Of a stretch of DNA of 9,757 nt, positions 1 through 6,243 are shown piece by piece; positions within the stretch are counted from its first letter, which is position 1; every line of letters starts with the position of its first letter. The position numbers and the translations under genes are program-made. The notes beneath the pieces were generated by a model that worked only from the letters and a program-made list of their open reading frames with translations, was not told the origin of the DNA and made no database searches. Where the stretch lies: NCBI GenBank assembly GCA_009782245.1, contig WRKK01000284.1, positions 1 through 9,757 on the forward strand. Direction: 5' to 3'. This DNA comes from Defluviitaleaceae bacterium (lineage in GTDB: Bacteria; Bacillota; Clostridia; Lachnospirales; WQUN01).

Positions 1-383
1 TGCTTGGTGCAAGCCGCGCCACCGCTTGCGATATTGACCCATCGGCGGAATCCTGTGCAAAAACCAACGCCGAGCTTAACGGCGTGGCAGATTATAATGT
101 GCAAATTGGCAATATTTTTGACGAGGATTTTTTGGCAGCCCTAACCAAAAACGGCGAATACGACATAGCCGTCGCCAATATTGTCGCCGATGTTATAATC
201 GACCTTTCGCCGCTGGCAAAGAAATTTCTTAAAAAAGGCGGTATTTTTGTGGTTTCGGGCATAATTGACGAACGTATGCCCGAGGTGCTAAGAACTCTGC
301 AACTGGACTTGACCGTAAAAAAGTTTTTTCAGAACAACGGCTGGATATGTATGGTCGCCGAACTTGACAAAAAGGCGGTGTAA
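1..383 (+). CDS. prmA: Ribosomal protein L11 methyltransferase PrmA, 3' part only
   Basis: The reading frame is open from the window edge (first full codon at position 3) to TAA at 381-383, so the N-terminal part is missing. PrmA uses S-adenosylmethionine to methylate ribosomal protein L11 in the cytoplasm. The visible part starts in the SAM-binding Rossmann fold: LGAS, then ATACDIDPSA, where the aspartates follow the second beta strand, then AELNGV, as in PrmA proteins. The sequence VANIVADVIIDL corresponds to the family's N-I-L-A catalytic motif, here N-I-V-A. The C-terminus FFQNNGWICMVAEL fits the family's end. A GTG at 84 could be read as a start, but the conserved homology upstream of it rules that out. 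The stop lies 2 bp before rsmE, the usual Firmicute pairing, so the two are probably co-transcribed. Confident from motifs and context. Confidence 0.93.
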   Translation, partial: LGASRATACDIDPSAESCAKTNAELNGVADYNVQIGNIFDEDFLAALTKNGEYDIAVANIVADVIIDLSPLAKKFLKKGGIFVVSGIIDERMPEVLRTLQLDLTVKKFFQNNGWICMVAELDKKAV

Positions 384-385
384 CT

Positions 386-1222
386 ATGCCAAAATATTTT
401 GTTGCGACCCGTCAGATAGGCGAGCGGGTGGACAGCGGCAATTTACATATACCGCCCGAAGTTATCCACCACTTAAAAAAGGTGTTGCGGGTACGCATTG
501 GCGAGCAGGTAATTTTTTGCGATGCCGCAAGTACCGATTATCATTGCAAAATAGCCACTTTAGAGCCATTTTCCGTAACAATAGAAACCACCGCCGCCGC
601 CCCCGAGCCAGCCTACAAAGTAACATTGTATCAATCGCTGCTTAAAGCGGATAAATTGGATTGGCTTGTGCAAAAAGCGGTAGAATTGGGCGTTTTTGAG
701 ATAATTCCCGTGCAAACGGAATTTTCCGTTAAAAAAAACTGCAACATTGCCCGTCTGCAAAAAATAGCGGAATCAGCGGCGGGGCAAAGTATGCGCGGGA
801 TTATCCCAAAAGTGCAAAATGTGCAAAATTGGGAAATGGCAGTAGCACAGGCGGCAAAAGCGGAAATGGCGATTATTGCGTATGAAAAGGCGGAAGATTT
901 TAGTATAAAAAATGCGATTGAAAGTTGGGGAGAGGTTGGAAATGCTGAAAATTCCGAAAATTTTGAAAATTTTGAAAATTCCAATAATGCCGCTAATTCC
1001 CAAAACTCCAACAATGCCACTAATTCCCAAAATCTCAAAAATTCCAATAAAAAACCGCAAAAAATAGCCCTATGGATAGGCCCAGAGGGCGGATTTTCGG
1101 GGCAAGAAGTAGAATTTGTTAGACAAAACGGCTTTTTTGTGGTAAGTTTAGGCAAGCGGGTTCTTCGGGCGGAAACGGCTGGGTTGGCGGCTTTGGTGGA
1201 GTTGGGGTTGGGGTTGGGGTGA
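386..1222 (+). CDS. rsmE: 16S rRNA (uracil-1498-N3)-methyltransferase RsmE with Asn-rich insertion
   Basis: RsmE methylates N3 of U1498 in 16S rRNA of the 30S subunit, using SAM. The 278-residue protein has an N-terminal PUA-like RNA-binding part (about 1-70, with HHLKKVLRVRIGE), then a SPOUT methyltransferase domain: KADKLDWLVQKAVELGV, the SAM-site motif WIGPEGGFS at 230-238 and the knot motif LGKRVLRAETAGLAAL near the end. Its ATG lies 2 bp after the prmA stop, and AAGGCGGTG inside the prmA end can serve as ribosome binding site. Residues 186-221 are an Asn/Ser/Glu-rich low-complexity insertion in the loop just before the strand leading to GPEGG; family members are normally nearer 240-250 residues. 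The C-terminus ends in LGLGLG encoded by TTGGGG repeats. All recognisable motifs are intact, so it is probably active. Confidence 0.95.
   Translation: MPKYFVATRQIGERVDSGNLHIPPEVIHHLKKVLRVRIGEQVIFCDAASTDYHCKIATLEPFSVTIETTAAAPEPAYKVTLYQSLLKADKLDWLVQKAVELGVFEIIPVQTEFSVKKNCNIARLQKIAESAAGQSMRGIIPKVQNVQNWEMAVAQAAKAEMAIIAYEKAEDFSIKNAIESWGEVGNAENSENFENFENSNNAANSQNSNNATNSQNLKNSNKKPQKIALWIGPEGGFSGQEVEFVRQNGFFVVSLGKRVLRAETAGLAALVELGLGLG
941..1048 (+). repeat. Low-complexity coding insertion with 27-bp tandem repeat in rsmE
   Basis: This stretch encodes residues 186-221 of RsmE. The first half is built from near-repeats of GAAAATTTT/GAAAATTCC (ENFENFEN). The second half contains two copies of a 27-bp unit encoding NNAANSQNS (200-208) and NNATNSQNL (209-217). 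The 20-base core at 986-1005 recurs at 1013-1032 with one mismatch. It keeps the frame and sits in a surface loop of the fold, so it looks like a tolerated slippage expansion. Confidence 0.85.
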
Positions 1223-1234
1223 TGTTGGAGTGGG
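1204..1234 (+). repeat. TTGGGG repeat with G-quadruplex potential over the rsmE stop codon
   Basis: Three GGGG tracts (1204-1207, 1210-1213, 1216-1219) separated by TT are followed by GGG at 1232-1234 after a 12-nt gap. They encode the LGLGLG tail of RsmE, and the TGA stop at 1220-1222 lies between the third and fourth tracts. The pattern permits a G-quadruplex on the + strand or in the mRNA, though the last loop is long. Function is inferred only. Confidence 0.5.
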
Positions 1235-1256
1235 CAAACAAACAAACGGGCTAATG

Positions 1257-1297
1257 GGCAAACGGGCGAACGGGCAGGGGACGGTCGCCCGTTTGCC
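1257..1297 (+). repeat. Perfect 13-bp inverted repeat of the GGGCGA family after rsmE, possible terminator
   Basis: The arm GGCAAACGGGCGA (1257-1269) pairs perfectly with TCGCCCGTTTGCC (1285-1297) across a 15-nt loop. It starts 34 bp after the rsmE stop, so it could end or stabilise the prmA-rsmE transcript. No uninterrupted T run follows immediately; a TTTTTT lies about 20 nt downstream after an A-rich stretch (1302-1322). The same GGGCGACC/GGTCGCCC core recurs in the gaps at 4769-5073 and 9548-9757, so it is primarily a dispersed repeat; the terminator role is less certain. Confidence 0.6.
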
Positions 1298-1329
1298 TCG
1301 TTCCGAAAAATCAAAATTTTTTGCCCCCC

Positions 1330-1359
1330 TTGACATACCCTACAAGGGTATGCTACAAT
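1330..1359 (+). promoter_or_regulatory. copA promoter with CsoR-like copper-sensor operator
   Basis: A consensus -35 TTGACA (1330-1335) and a -10 TACAAT (1354-1359) are separated by 18 nt. The spacer is almost filled by a perfect palindrome, ATACCCT-ACA-AGGGTAT (1335-1351), one base of which overlaps the -35. TACCC...GGGTA palindromes with a GC-rich centre are typical of operators for CsoR copper-sensing repressors of copZA genes in Firmicutes, and the position over the promoter fits repression relieved by Cu(I). The alternative is a CueR/MerR-type activator site, but those usually have a 19-20 nt spacer and a poorer basal promoter. The regulator gene itself is not in this window. Confidence 0.75.
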
Positions 1360-1378
1360 CCTAATACTAACCCAAAAA

Positions 1379-1460
1379 AGCGGGTCACCTGCCCGCTGGC
1401 AGGCGGGAGGGGCGCGCTCCTTGCGGGGTGTGGGGCAGAGCCCCACGGTTTTAAGGTTTT
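1379..1460 (+). promoter_or_regulatory. Structured GC-rich leader upstream of copA (two hairpins, dispersed module)
   Basis: CCTGCC (1388-1393) and GGCAGG (1398-1403) form a 6-bp hairpin with a CGCT loop. AGCGGG (1379-1384) could alternatively pair with CCCGCT (1392-1397), excluding the first stem. GTGGGGC-AGA-GCCCCAC (1430-1446) is a second perfect hairpin followed by GGTTTTAAGGTTTT, a weak terminator-like tail 43 bp before the copA ATG. A matching arrangement (CCTGCC/GGCAGG hairpin, then a GGTGTGG...CCCCACGGTTTT hairpin) occurs before aroH-cmk. It may be an attenuator, a mobile repeat, or both; the sequence alone does not decide. Confidence 0.5.
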
Positions 1461-1489
1461 GAGGTGCGTATAAAAGGGAGGACTTTACC

Positions 1490-3793
1490 ATGGAACTAGC
1501 AGTAACCATAAGCGGAATGACCTGTGCCGCCTGTGCCAAAAATATCGAACGGGTTGTAAATAAATTGGACGGCGTTTCGGTGGGGCAGGTTAACTTTGGC
1601 ACGGAAAAACTAAAGCTAAAATTTAACGATAAAATTGTTAGCTACGATAAAATTTTGGCGGTGGTGCAACGGGCGGGCTACAATTTGCACACACTAGAAA
1701 GCGACAACGAAACCCGCAAACAAGACGAAATTGACCAGTTGCGGAACACATTCAAATGGTCGCTGATTATTACTGTTCCGCTGTTTTTGTTTTCAATGCT
1801 GCCAATGATTTTTTACAGCTTGAATATGCCAGTAATCCCGCCGCAATGGGATCCCATGCACCACCCGCAATATAACGGGCTTATTCAGCTTATTTTAACG
1901 TTGCCCGTTATGTGGCTTAATCGCAAGCTGTTCAAACGGGGGTTTGCGGCGTTTTTTACGGGCGCGGCAAACATGGATTCGCTTATCGCAAAAGGAACAA
2001 GCGTTGCCTTTGTTTTTAGCGTGTACATTACCATCGAAAACTTCCTGCTTATCGGCACTTCGCTATACGCAACGTTCGAAGAAATGGTTTTTATGGGCCG
2101 CAACCAATTTTATTTTGAAACGGTCGCCGTCATTTTAACGCTTATCGTTTTGGGAAAATACCTGGAAGCGAAAACAAAAGGCGGCACGTCGGCGGCAATA
2201 AAAAAATTAATGGGACTAGCCCCAAAATCCGCCAACATAGAACGCAACGGCATCGAGATGGAAATTTCTATTGAAGATGTTGCCGTTGGCGATATTATTT
2301 TGGTAAAACCTGGCGAAAAAATGCCCGTCGATGGCGTTGTTGTGCAGGGCGTTACCAGCGTTGACGAATCTATGCTAACTGGCGAAAGTATGCCCGTTGG
2401 CAAAAATATCGGTGATAATATTATTGGGGCAAGCATAAACAAAAACGGCAGCATAAAATACAAGGCAACAAAAATCGGCAAAAATACCGTGCTTGCCCAA
2501 ATTATAAAACTGGTGGAAGATGCCCAAAATTCCAAAGCACCAATCGCTCGCATTGCGGACACTATCTCGGGCTATTTTGCTTATGGCGTGCTGGCTATAG
2601 CCGTTTTAGTCGGTGTTGCCTGGTTTTTGGCGGGCTACGATTTCTCGTTTGTTATGATGATTGTCGTTTCTATTTTGGTTATCGCTTGCCCGTGTGCGTT
2701 GGGGCTCGCCACGCCAACGGCGATAATGGTCGGTACGGGCAAAGGTGCAGAAAACGGCATTTTAATAAAAGGCGGCGATTCGCTAGAAACCGCCCACAAA
2801 ATTACCACCGTCGTGCTAGATAAAACTGGCACTGTTACCAAAGGCAAGCCTTACGTTACCGATATTATCCGCAAAGGCGATTTTTTGGAAGACGAAATTT
2901 TGCTGCTGGCGGCCTCCGCCGAAACAAAATCGGAGCACCCGCTGGGCGAAGCAATCATAAATTTCGGCACGAAAAAATTCGGCACATTACCCGAGCCGAC
3001 CAGTTTTAACTCGGTAACAGGGCAGGGAATAATCGCAAAAATTTTCTACCAAAACGCAGAAAAAAATGTTATAATAGGAAACAGTCGTTTGATGTTGGAA
3101 TCTCAAATAGACATGAAAGATTACTTTGTAGACAGCGACCGCCTAGCTTTAGACGGCAAAACGCCGATATACATCGCAATCAACGGCAAGCCAGCGGGCA
3201 TTATAGCCGTCGCAGACGTTATCAAACAGGAAAGCAAAGCGGCAATAAAGCGTCTTTACGATATGAACATTGATGTTGTGATGATAACGGGCGATAACAA
3301 AAATACGGCGGCGGCGGTGGCAAGCCAAGCGGGCATTAACAAAGTGCTTGCCGAAGTTTTGCCCCAAGATAAAGCCGCCAACGTGGAAAAATTACAAAAA
3401 AAAGGCGACAAAGTAGCAATGGTAGGCGATGGCATAAACGATGCACCCGCACTAGTTAGGGCAGACATCGGCATTGCAATAGGCAACGGCACAGATGTAG
3501 CAATAGAATCGGCACAAATAGTGCTAATGCGGGGCGATTTGCGTGGCGTTTCGCAAGCAATTTATCTTAGCAAAATAACCATGCGTAATATCAAGCAAAA
3601 TTTATTTTGGGCGTTTTCGTACAATATAGCGGGGATTCCCATAGCGGCGGGGCTTTTGCACATTTTTGGCGGCCCGCTACTTAACCCAATGATTGCCGCA
3701 CTTGCCATGAGTTTTAGCTCGGTATCGGTGCTGCTTAACGTTTTGCGTATCAGAAAATTAAACCTAGGAGGACTTGAAAATGGAAAAGTTTAG
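1490..3793 (+). CDS. copA: Cu(I)-exporting P1B-type ATPase CopA
   Basis: CopA is an inner-membrane pump that uses ATP to export Cu(I) from the cytoplasm. The 767 residues contain one N-terminal heavy-metal-associated domain with GMTCAAC (C12, C15), membrane segments beginning around residue 92, the actuator motif TGES (297-300), the transmembrane metal site CPC (C400, P401, C402), the phosphorylated aspartate in DKTGT (D444), the P1B signature SEHPL (H483, P484), TGDN and GDGINDAP (646-653). The Cu(I)-specific residues Y711-N712 in the seventh membrane helix and M740-S741-x-S743-S744 in the eighth are present, which separates it from Zn/Cd pumps. The ATG is preceded at 1473-1482 by AAAGGGAGGA. 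Length is usual for a one-HMA CopA. It overlaps copZ by 14 bp, and the upstream CsoR-like operator suggests copper induction. No essential residue is missing. Confidence 0.97.
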   Translation: MELAVTISGMTCAACAKNIERVVNKLDGVSVGQVNFGTEKLKLKFNDKIVSYDKILAVVQRAGYNLHTLESDNETRKQDEIDQLRNTFKWSLIITVPLFLFSMLPMIFYSLNMPVIPPQWDPMHHPQYNGLIQLILTLPVMWLNRKLFKRGFAAFFTGAANMDSLIAKGTSVAFVFSVYITIENFLLIGTSLYATFEEMVFMGRNQFYFETVAVILTLIVLGKYLEAKTKGGTSAAIKKLMGLAPKSANIERNGIEMEISIEDVAVGDIILVKPGEKMPVDGVVVQGVTSVDESMLTGESMPVGKNIGDNIIGASINKNGSIKYKATKIGKNTVLAQIIKLVEDAQNSKAPIARIADTISGYFAYGVLAIAVLVGVAWFLAGYDFSFVMMIVVSILVIACPCALGLATPTAIMVGTGKGAENGILIKGGDSLETAHKITTVVLDKTGTVTKGKPYVTDIIRKGDFLEDEILLLAASAETKSEHPLGEAIINFGTKKFGTLPEPTSFNSVTGQGIIAKIFYQNAEKNVIIGNSRLMLESQIDMKDYFVDSDRLALDGKTPIYIAINGKPAGIIAVADVIKQESKAAIKRLYDMNIDVVMITGDNKNTAAAVASQAGINKVLAEVLPQDKAANVEKLQKKGDKVAMVGDGINDAPALVRADIGIAIGNGTDVAIESAQIVLMRGDLRGVSQAIYLSKITMRNIKQNLFWAFSYNIAGIPIAAGLLHIFGGPLLNPMIAALAMSFSSVSVLLNVLRIRKLNLGGLENGKV

Positions 3794-3983
3794 CATTAAT
3801 GTAAACGGAATGTCGTGCGAACACTGCGAACGTGCAGTCAAAAACGCACTAGAAGATTTGGGCGCAACCGCAGTTGCCGCCAGCGTTGCAAACGCCAACG
3901 TTACAGGCGAACATGATCCCGCAAAATTATCGCTGGACAAAATAAAAGCGGAAATTACGGAAATTGGCTATATTTTGGCGTAA
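3780..3983 (+). CDS. copZ: Copper chaperone CopZ (single HMA domain)
   Basis: This 67-residue cytoplasmic protein is one heavy-metal-associated domain. GMSCEHC (residues 10-16) provides Cys13 and Cys16 to bind Cu(I), and the C-terminal IKAEITEIGYIL matches the second helix and last strand of the ferredoxin-like fold. CopZ delivers Cu(I) to CopA and often also loads the repressor. I chose the ATG at 3780 because AGGAGG at 3766-3771 sits 8 nt upstream; the TTG at 3774 would leave only 2 nt. The gene begins inside the last codons of copA in another frame, so translational coupling is likely. The order copA-copZ is the reverse of copZ-copA in Bacillus subtilis. Family assignment is secure; partner choice is from context. 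Confidence 0.93.
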   Translation: MEKFSINVNGMSCEHCERAVKNALEDLGATAVAASVANANVTGEHDPAKLSLDKIKAEITEIGYILA

Positions 3984-4012
3984 ACCAAAATCCGCCAAAA
4001 CGAGGTTACTCT

Positions 4013-4768
4013 ATGTTCAAACATCACGAAGAATCCATAAAAAACATGATAAGCCACTACCAAAAAAACGCTGAAATTATCGCATTATTTTTGATAGGTT
4101 CGGTGGCAACGGGTACGGCACGCGCGGATTCCGATTTGGACGGCGTTGCTGTTGTTAGCGAAAATTACCTTGAATGGCGGCGCAAAAACGGCGGACTAGA
4201 AGAAGTTTGCCGCGAGGGCTGCACCTACGAGGGCGGCTATTTTAACATACACTACATGACAATAAAAAATCTGGAAAACACAGCCGCCAACGGTCAAGAA
4301 CCCATGCGTAATATGTTTGTTGCGGCACAACCGCTATTCTGCCCCGACCCAGCTATTCAGTCGCTGGTGGCTAAAATTCCGATATTCCAAACCGCCGATG
4401 CCGCCGCCAAACAATTTAAGTTTTACTGCACTTTCAGAATGTTTTACAATTATTTTTGGGTCTCCTGCAAGCCCACGGGCTATATGCGGCACCACGTTAT
4501 TGACGGAATGATTTACAATTTGTATCGGCTAATTTTGCTGGAAAATCAGATTTTGTTCCCGTCCATGCGTAAATTGGAAGAGTACGTAAAAGCCGCACCA
4601 AACAAACCCGCAAATATTTTGGAAAAATGTGCCGCACTAATGTCAACGCAAAGCAACGAAGATTGCACGGCACTAGTCGCCGCCTATGAAACTTGGACAA
4701 GTTACGATTTTCCGAAAGATCACAATGTTATTATGAATAATTTTAATAACCCGCTGGAATGGCAGTAA
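4013..4768 (+). CDS. Nucleotidyltransferase-domain protein, substrate unknown
   Basis: A 251-residue predicted soluble protein. Residues 22-48 carry the nucleotidyltransferase superfamily signature: GS at 29-30, then ATGTARADSDLDG, giving the metal-binding pair D41 and D43. The rest is mostly helical with many aromatic residues (FYCTFRMFYNYFWVSC, about 139-154), as in two-domain proteins related to aminoglycoside or small-molecule nucleotidyltransferases and toxin-antitoxin MNT proteins. The third carboxylate usual in these enzymes should lie in the following strand; there I see GGYFNIHYM (74-82) with Asn78 rather than Asp, so catalysis is uncertain. A helical C-terminal part and no partner gene make a MNT/HEPN pair unlikely. 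It starts 29 bp after copZ with a weak GAGG site, so it may be read from the cop promoter, but no copper link is visible. Substrate not assigned. Confidence 0.75.
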   Translation: MFKHHEESIKNMISHYQKNAEIIALFLIGSVATGTARADSDLDGVAVVSENYLEWRRKNGGLEEVCREGCTYEGGYFNIHYMTIKNLENTAANGQEPMRNMFVAAQPLFCPDPAIQSLVAKIPIFQTADAAAKQFKFYCTFRMFYNYFWVSCKPTGYMRHHVIDGMIYNLYRLILLENQILFPSMRKLEEYVKAAPNKPANILEKCAALMSTQSNEDCTALVAAYETWTSYDFPKDHNVIMNNFNNPLEWQ

Positions 4769-4781
4769 ACTAAGGAACGGG

Positions 4782-4935
4782 GGAACGGGCGACCTGCCTG
4801 CATGGGACGGGCGACCTATCCGCATGGGACGGGCGACATACCTGCATGAAACGGGCGACCTACCTGCATGAAACGGGCGACCTACCTGCATGAAACGGGC
4901 GACCTACCTGCATGGGACGGGCGACCGACCTGCCC
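4782..4935 (+). repeat. 22-bp tandem array, seven units
   Basis: Seven contiguous 22-bp units start at 4782, 4804, 4826, 4848, 4870, 4892 and 4914. Each begins G(G/A)(G/A)ACGGGCGAC and, except the last, ends in GCAT. Units 4, 5 and 6 are identical; units 1-3 differ at a few positions; unit 7 keeps the first half and then runs into a hairpin. There are no spacers, so this is not a CRISPR array. The unit length is not a multiple of three, and the array starts 13 bp after the nucleotidyltransferase stop, so it is noncoding. The identical central units indicate recent duplication or slippage. Confidence 0.95.
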
Positions 4936-4963
4936 GTCGGCAGGCGGGGGACGGTCGCCCGTC
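4916..4963 (+). repeat. Nested inverted repeat (GACGGGCGACC / GGTCGCCCGTC)
   Basis: The outer arms GACGGGCGACC (4916-4926) and GGTCGCCCGTC (4953-4963) are perfectly complementary over 11 bp. Inside them CCTGCC (4929-4934) and GGCAGG (4939-4944) form a second hairpin with a CGTC loop. The structure joins the forward 22-bp array to the inverted 11-bp array. The inner hairpin plus following CGGG is the same as at 1388-1407 before copA, except for two loop bases. Confidence 0.85.
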
Positions 4964-5009
4964 ATATGCCCGTCCCATGCCCGTCATATGCCCGTCCTAT
5001 GCCCGTCCC
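4955..5009 (+). repeat. 11-bp tandem array in inverse orientation to the 22-bp array
   Basis: Five 11-bp units start at 4955, 4966, 4977, 4988 and 4999. The core is ATGCCCGTCNN, ending CAT, CCC, CAT, CCT and CCC in turn; the first unit begins TCG instead of ATG. Its complement, GGGACGGGCAT, matches the outer parts of the 22-bp unit on the other side of the hairpin, which is one such 11-mer split by an insert. The whole stretch from 4782 to 5009 is therefore a large imperfect palindrome. Confidence 0.85.
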
Positions 5010-5013
5010 ATGC

Positions 5014-5043
5014 GGGTGTGGTCAGACACCCCACGGTTTTGAA
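5014..5043 (+). promoter_or_regulatory. Leader hairpin upstream of aroH-cmk
   Basis: GGGTGT (5014-5019) pairs with ACACCC (5026-5031) around GGTCAG, followed by CCACGGTTTTGAAG. The segment matches the second leader hairpin of copA (1426-1454) in the flanking GGTGTGG, the central CAGA and the CCCCACGGTTTT tail, and lies a similar distance (about 40 bp) before the start codon. No convincing -10/-35 pair was seen between the arrays and the gene. Attenuator or repeat remnant are both possible. Confidence 0.45.
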
Positions 5044-5073
5044 GTAAAAAATCACAAAAAAGGACTGATAACT

Positions 5074-6186
5074 ATGATTTGCATAAGAGGTGCAACAACA
5101 GTAACAGAAAACACCGCCGAGGCGATTTTGGCGGCAACTAGCGAAACTTTACAGGAAATGATGAAACAGAACGATTGCGGCATTTCGCAAATAATAAGCA
5201 TAGTATTTTCGGCAACAAAAGATTTAGATGCCGTTTATCCCGCACGGGCAGCTAGAGAACTTGGCATTACCGAAGCAGGCTTGTTTTGTGTGCAAGAAAT
5301 GGACGTTCCTGGCAGTTTGCCCATGTGCATTCGCCTAATGATGCACGTTGATGTATTATCAAAAGGTCAATACGCCGCTAAACACGTGTACTCGCAAGGG
5401 GCGCAAACGTTACGCCCAGATATTACCAACAACGAACCCGCCCCAAAACCAACCACTCCGCCCACAAGGCCGCCCGAGCCTAAATCTAAACGCCCGCCCC
5501 GCAAAAAACCGCCGCAAAGCAGCATAATAGCAATAGCCATCGACGGCCCGTCTGGTGCGGGAAAAAGCACCGTCGCAAAAGCCGTCGCCGAAGAATTGGG
5601 CATAATGTACGTTGACACGGGTGCAATGTACCGTGCGGTTGCCCTAAATTGCATAAAAGACGGTGTCAAAATAAAAGACGAATCCGCTGTGCAAAAAATT
5701 ATGCAAAATATTTCAATCGATATATTTTACGATCAGCAGGGCAGACAACGGGTTGTGCTAAACGGCGAAGAAGTAACCGAACAGTTGCACAGCCAAAAAG
5801 TCGCAGATGCTACCTCTGTAATCGCAACTTATTCTAAGGTGCGGGAATATCTTGTTGCAATACAACAGGAAATAGCCACAAAACAAAGCGTTGTAATGGA
5901 CGGCAGAGATATTGGCACAAAAGTTTTGCCCTTTGCACAGGTAAAAATCTTTTTGGACGCTACATTAGAAGAACGCGCACGGCGGCGTTTGCTAGAATTT
6001 GAAGCAAAAGGCGAAACCGCAACATTGGCAACCGTCATAAACGCCCTAAAATTACGGGATAGACGTGATAAAAGTCGTGCAAACTCGCCACTTATGCAAG
6101 CAGACGATGCCGTTTATATTAAATCGGACGGCGTTCCTGTGCCGCAAATTGTCCAGCAAATAGTTGCAGAACTGCACAAAAGTTAA
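5074..6186 (+). CDS. aroH-cmk: Fused chorismate mutase (AroH type) - cytidylate kinase
   Basis: One 370-residue frame encodes two enzymes. Residues 1-116 are an AroH-type chorismate mutase (chorismate to prephenate); compared with Bacillus AroH the active-site set is kept: R5, R61, C72, E75, R87, Y106 and R114. Residues 119-150 are a linker with twelve prolines and eight Lys/Arg. Residues 151-370 are a full-length cytidylate kinase (CMP/dCMP to the diphosphate) with P-loop GPSGAGKS (158-165), DTGAMYR (181-187), DGRDIGT (276-282) and the LRDRRDKSR lid. The frame stays open upstream to 4912, but that part is translated repeat array; the ATG at 5074 has AAAAAGGA upstream and begins the conserved MICIRGATTV. 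No in-frame ATG lies in the linker, so the kinase depends on the fusion. It is followed by plsC and ispH-rpsA, the usual cmk neighbours in Clostridia. Both domains look active. Confidence 0.93.
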   Translation: MICIRGATTVTENTAEAILAATSETLQEMMKQNDCGISQIISIVFSATKDLDAVYPARAARELGITEAGLFCVQEMDVPGSLPMCIRLMMHVDVLSKGQYAAKHVYSQGAQTLRPDITNNEPAPKPTTPPTRPPEPKSKRPPRKKPPQSSIIAIAIDGPSGAGKSTVAKAVAEELGIMYVDTGAMYRAVALNCIKDGVKIKDESAVQKIMQNISIDIFYDQQGRQRVVLNGEEVTEQLHSQKVADATSVIATYSKVREYLVAIQQEIATKQSVVMDGRDIGTKVLPFAQVKIFLDATLEERARRRLLEFEAKGETATLATVINALKLRDRRDKSRANSPLMQADDAVYIKSDGVPVPQIVQQIVAELHKS

Positions 6187-6243
6187 GCAAAAGTTAAAGC
6201 TGATAAAATTTTTATAAAACTTATATGGTTAGCAGGTGAAAAT

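Noticed and set aside
84..86. GTG at 84 as start of a short complete gene
   Set aside because: PrmA homology continues upstream to the window edge in the same frame, so the gene is truncated by the window.
1330..1359. MerR/CueR-type activator site
   Set aside because: The spacer is 18 nt rather than 19-20 and the -35/-10 are near consensus, which fits a repressed promoter better; not fully excluded.
1430..1460. Firm intrinsic terminator inside the copA leader
   Set aside because: The hairpin is good but its tail is GGTTTTAAGGTTTT, not a continuous T run, and it lies between a strong promoter and the gene; at most an attenuator.
631..1602. Long open frame (323 codons) on the minus strand
   Set aside because: It lies opposite rsmE and the copA leader, has low-complexity translation and no recognisable domain; the + strand holds conserved rsmE and copA.
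3774..3779. TTG start for copZ giving two extra residues
   Set aside because: The AGGAGG site is only 2 nt from TTG but 8 nt from the ATG at 3780, where HMA homology begins.
4782..5009. CRISPR array
   Set aside because: The units are contiguous, with no unique spacers and no cas genes nearby.
4912..5073. In-frame upstream extension of aroH-cmk from an ATG at 4912
   Set aside because: The extra 54 codons translate the repeat array and leader hairpin; homology to AroH and a ribosome binding site both start at the ATG at 5074.
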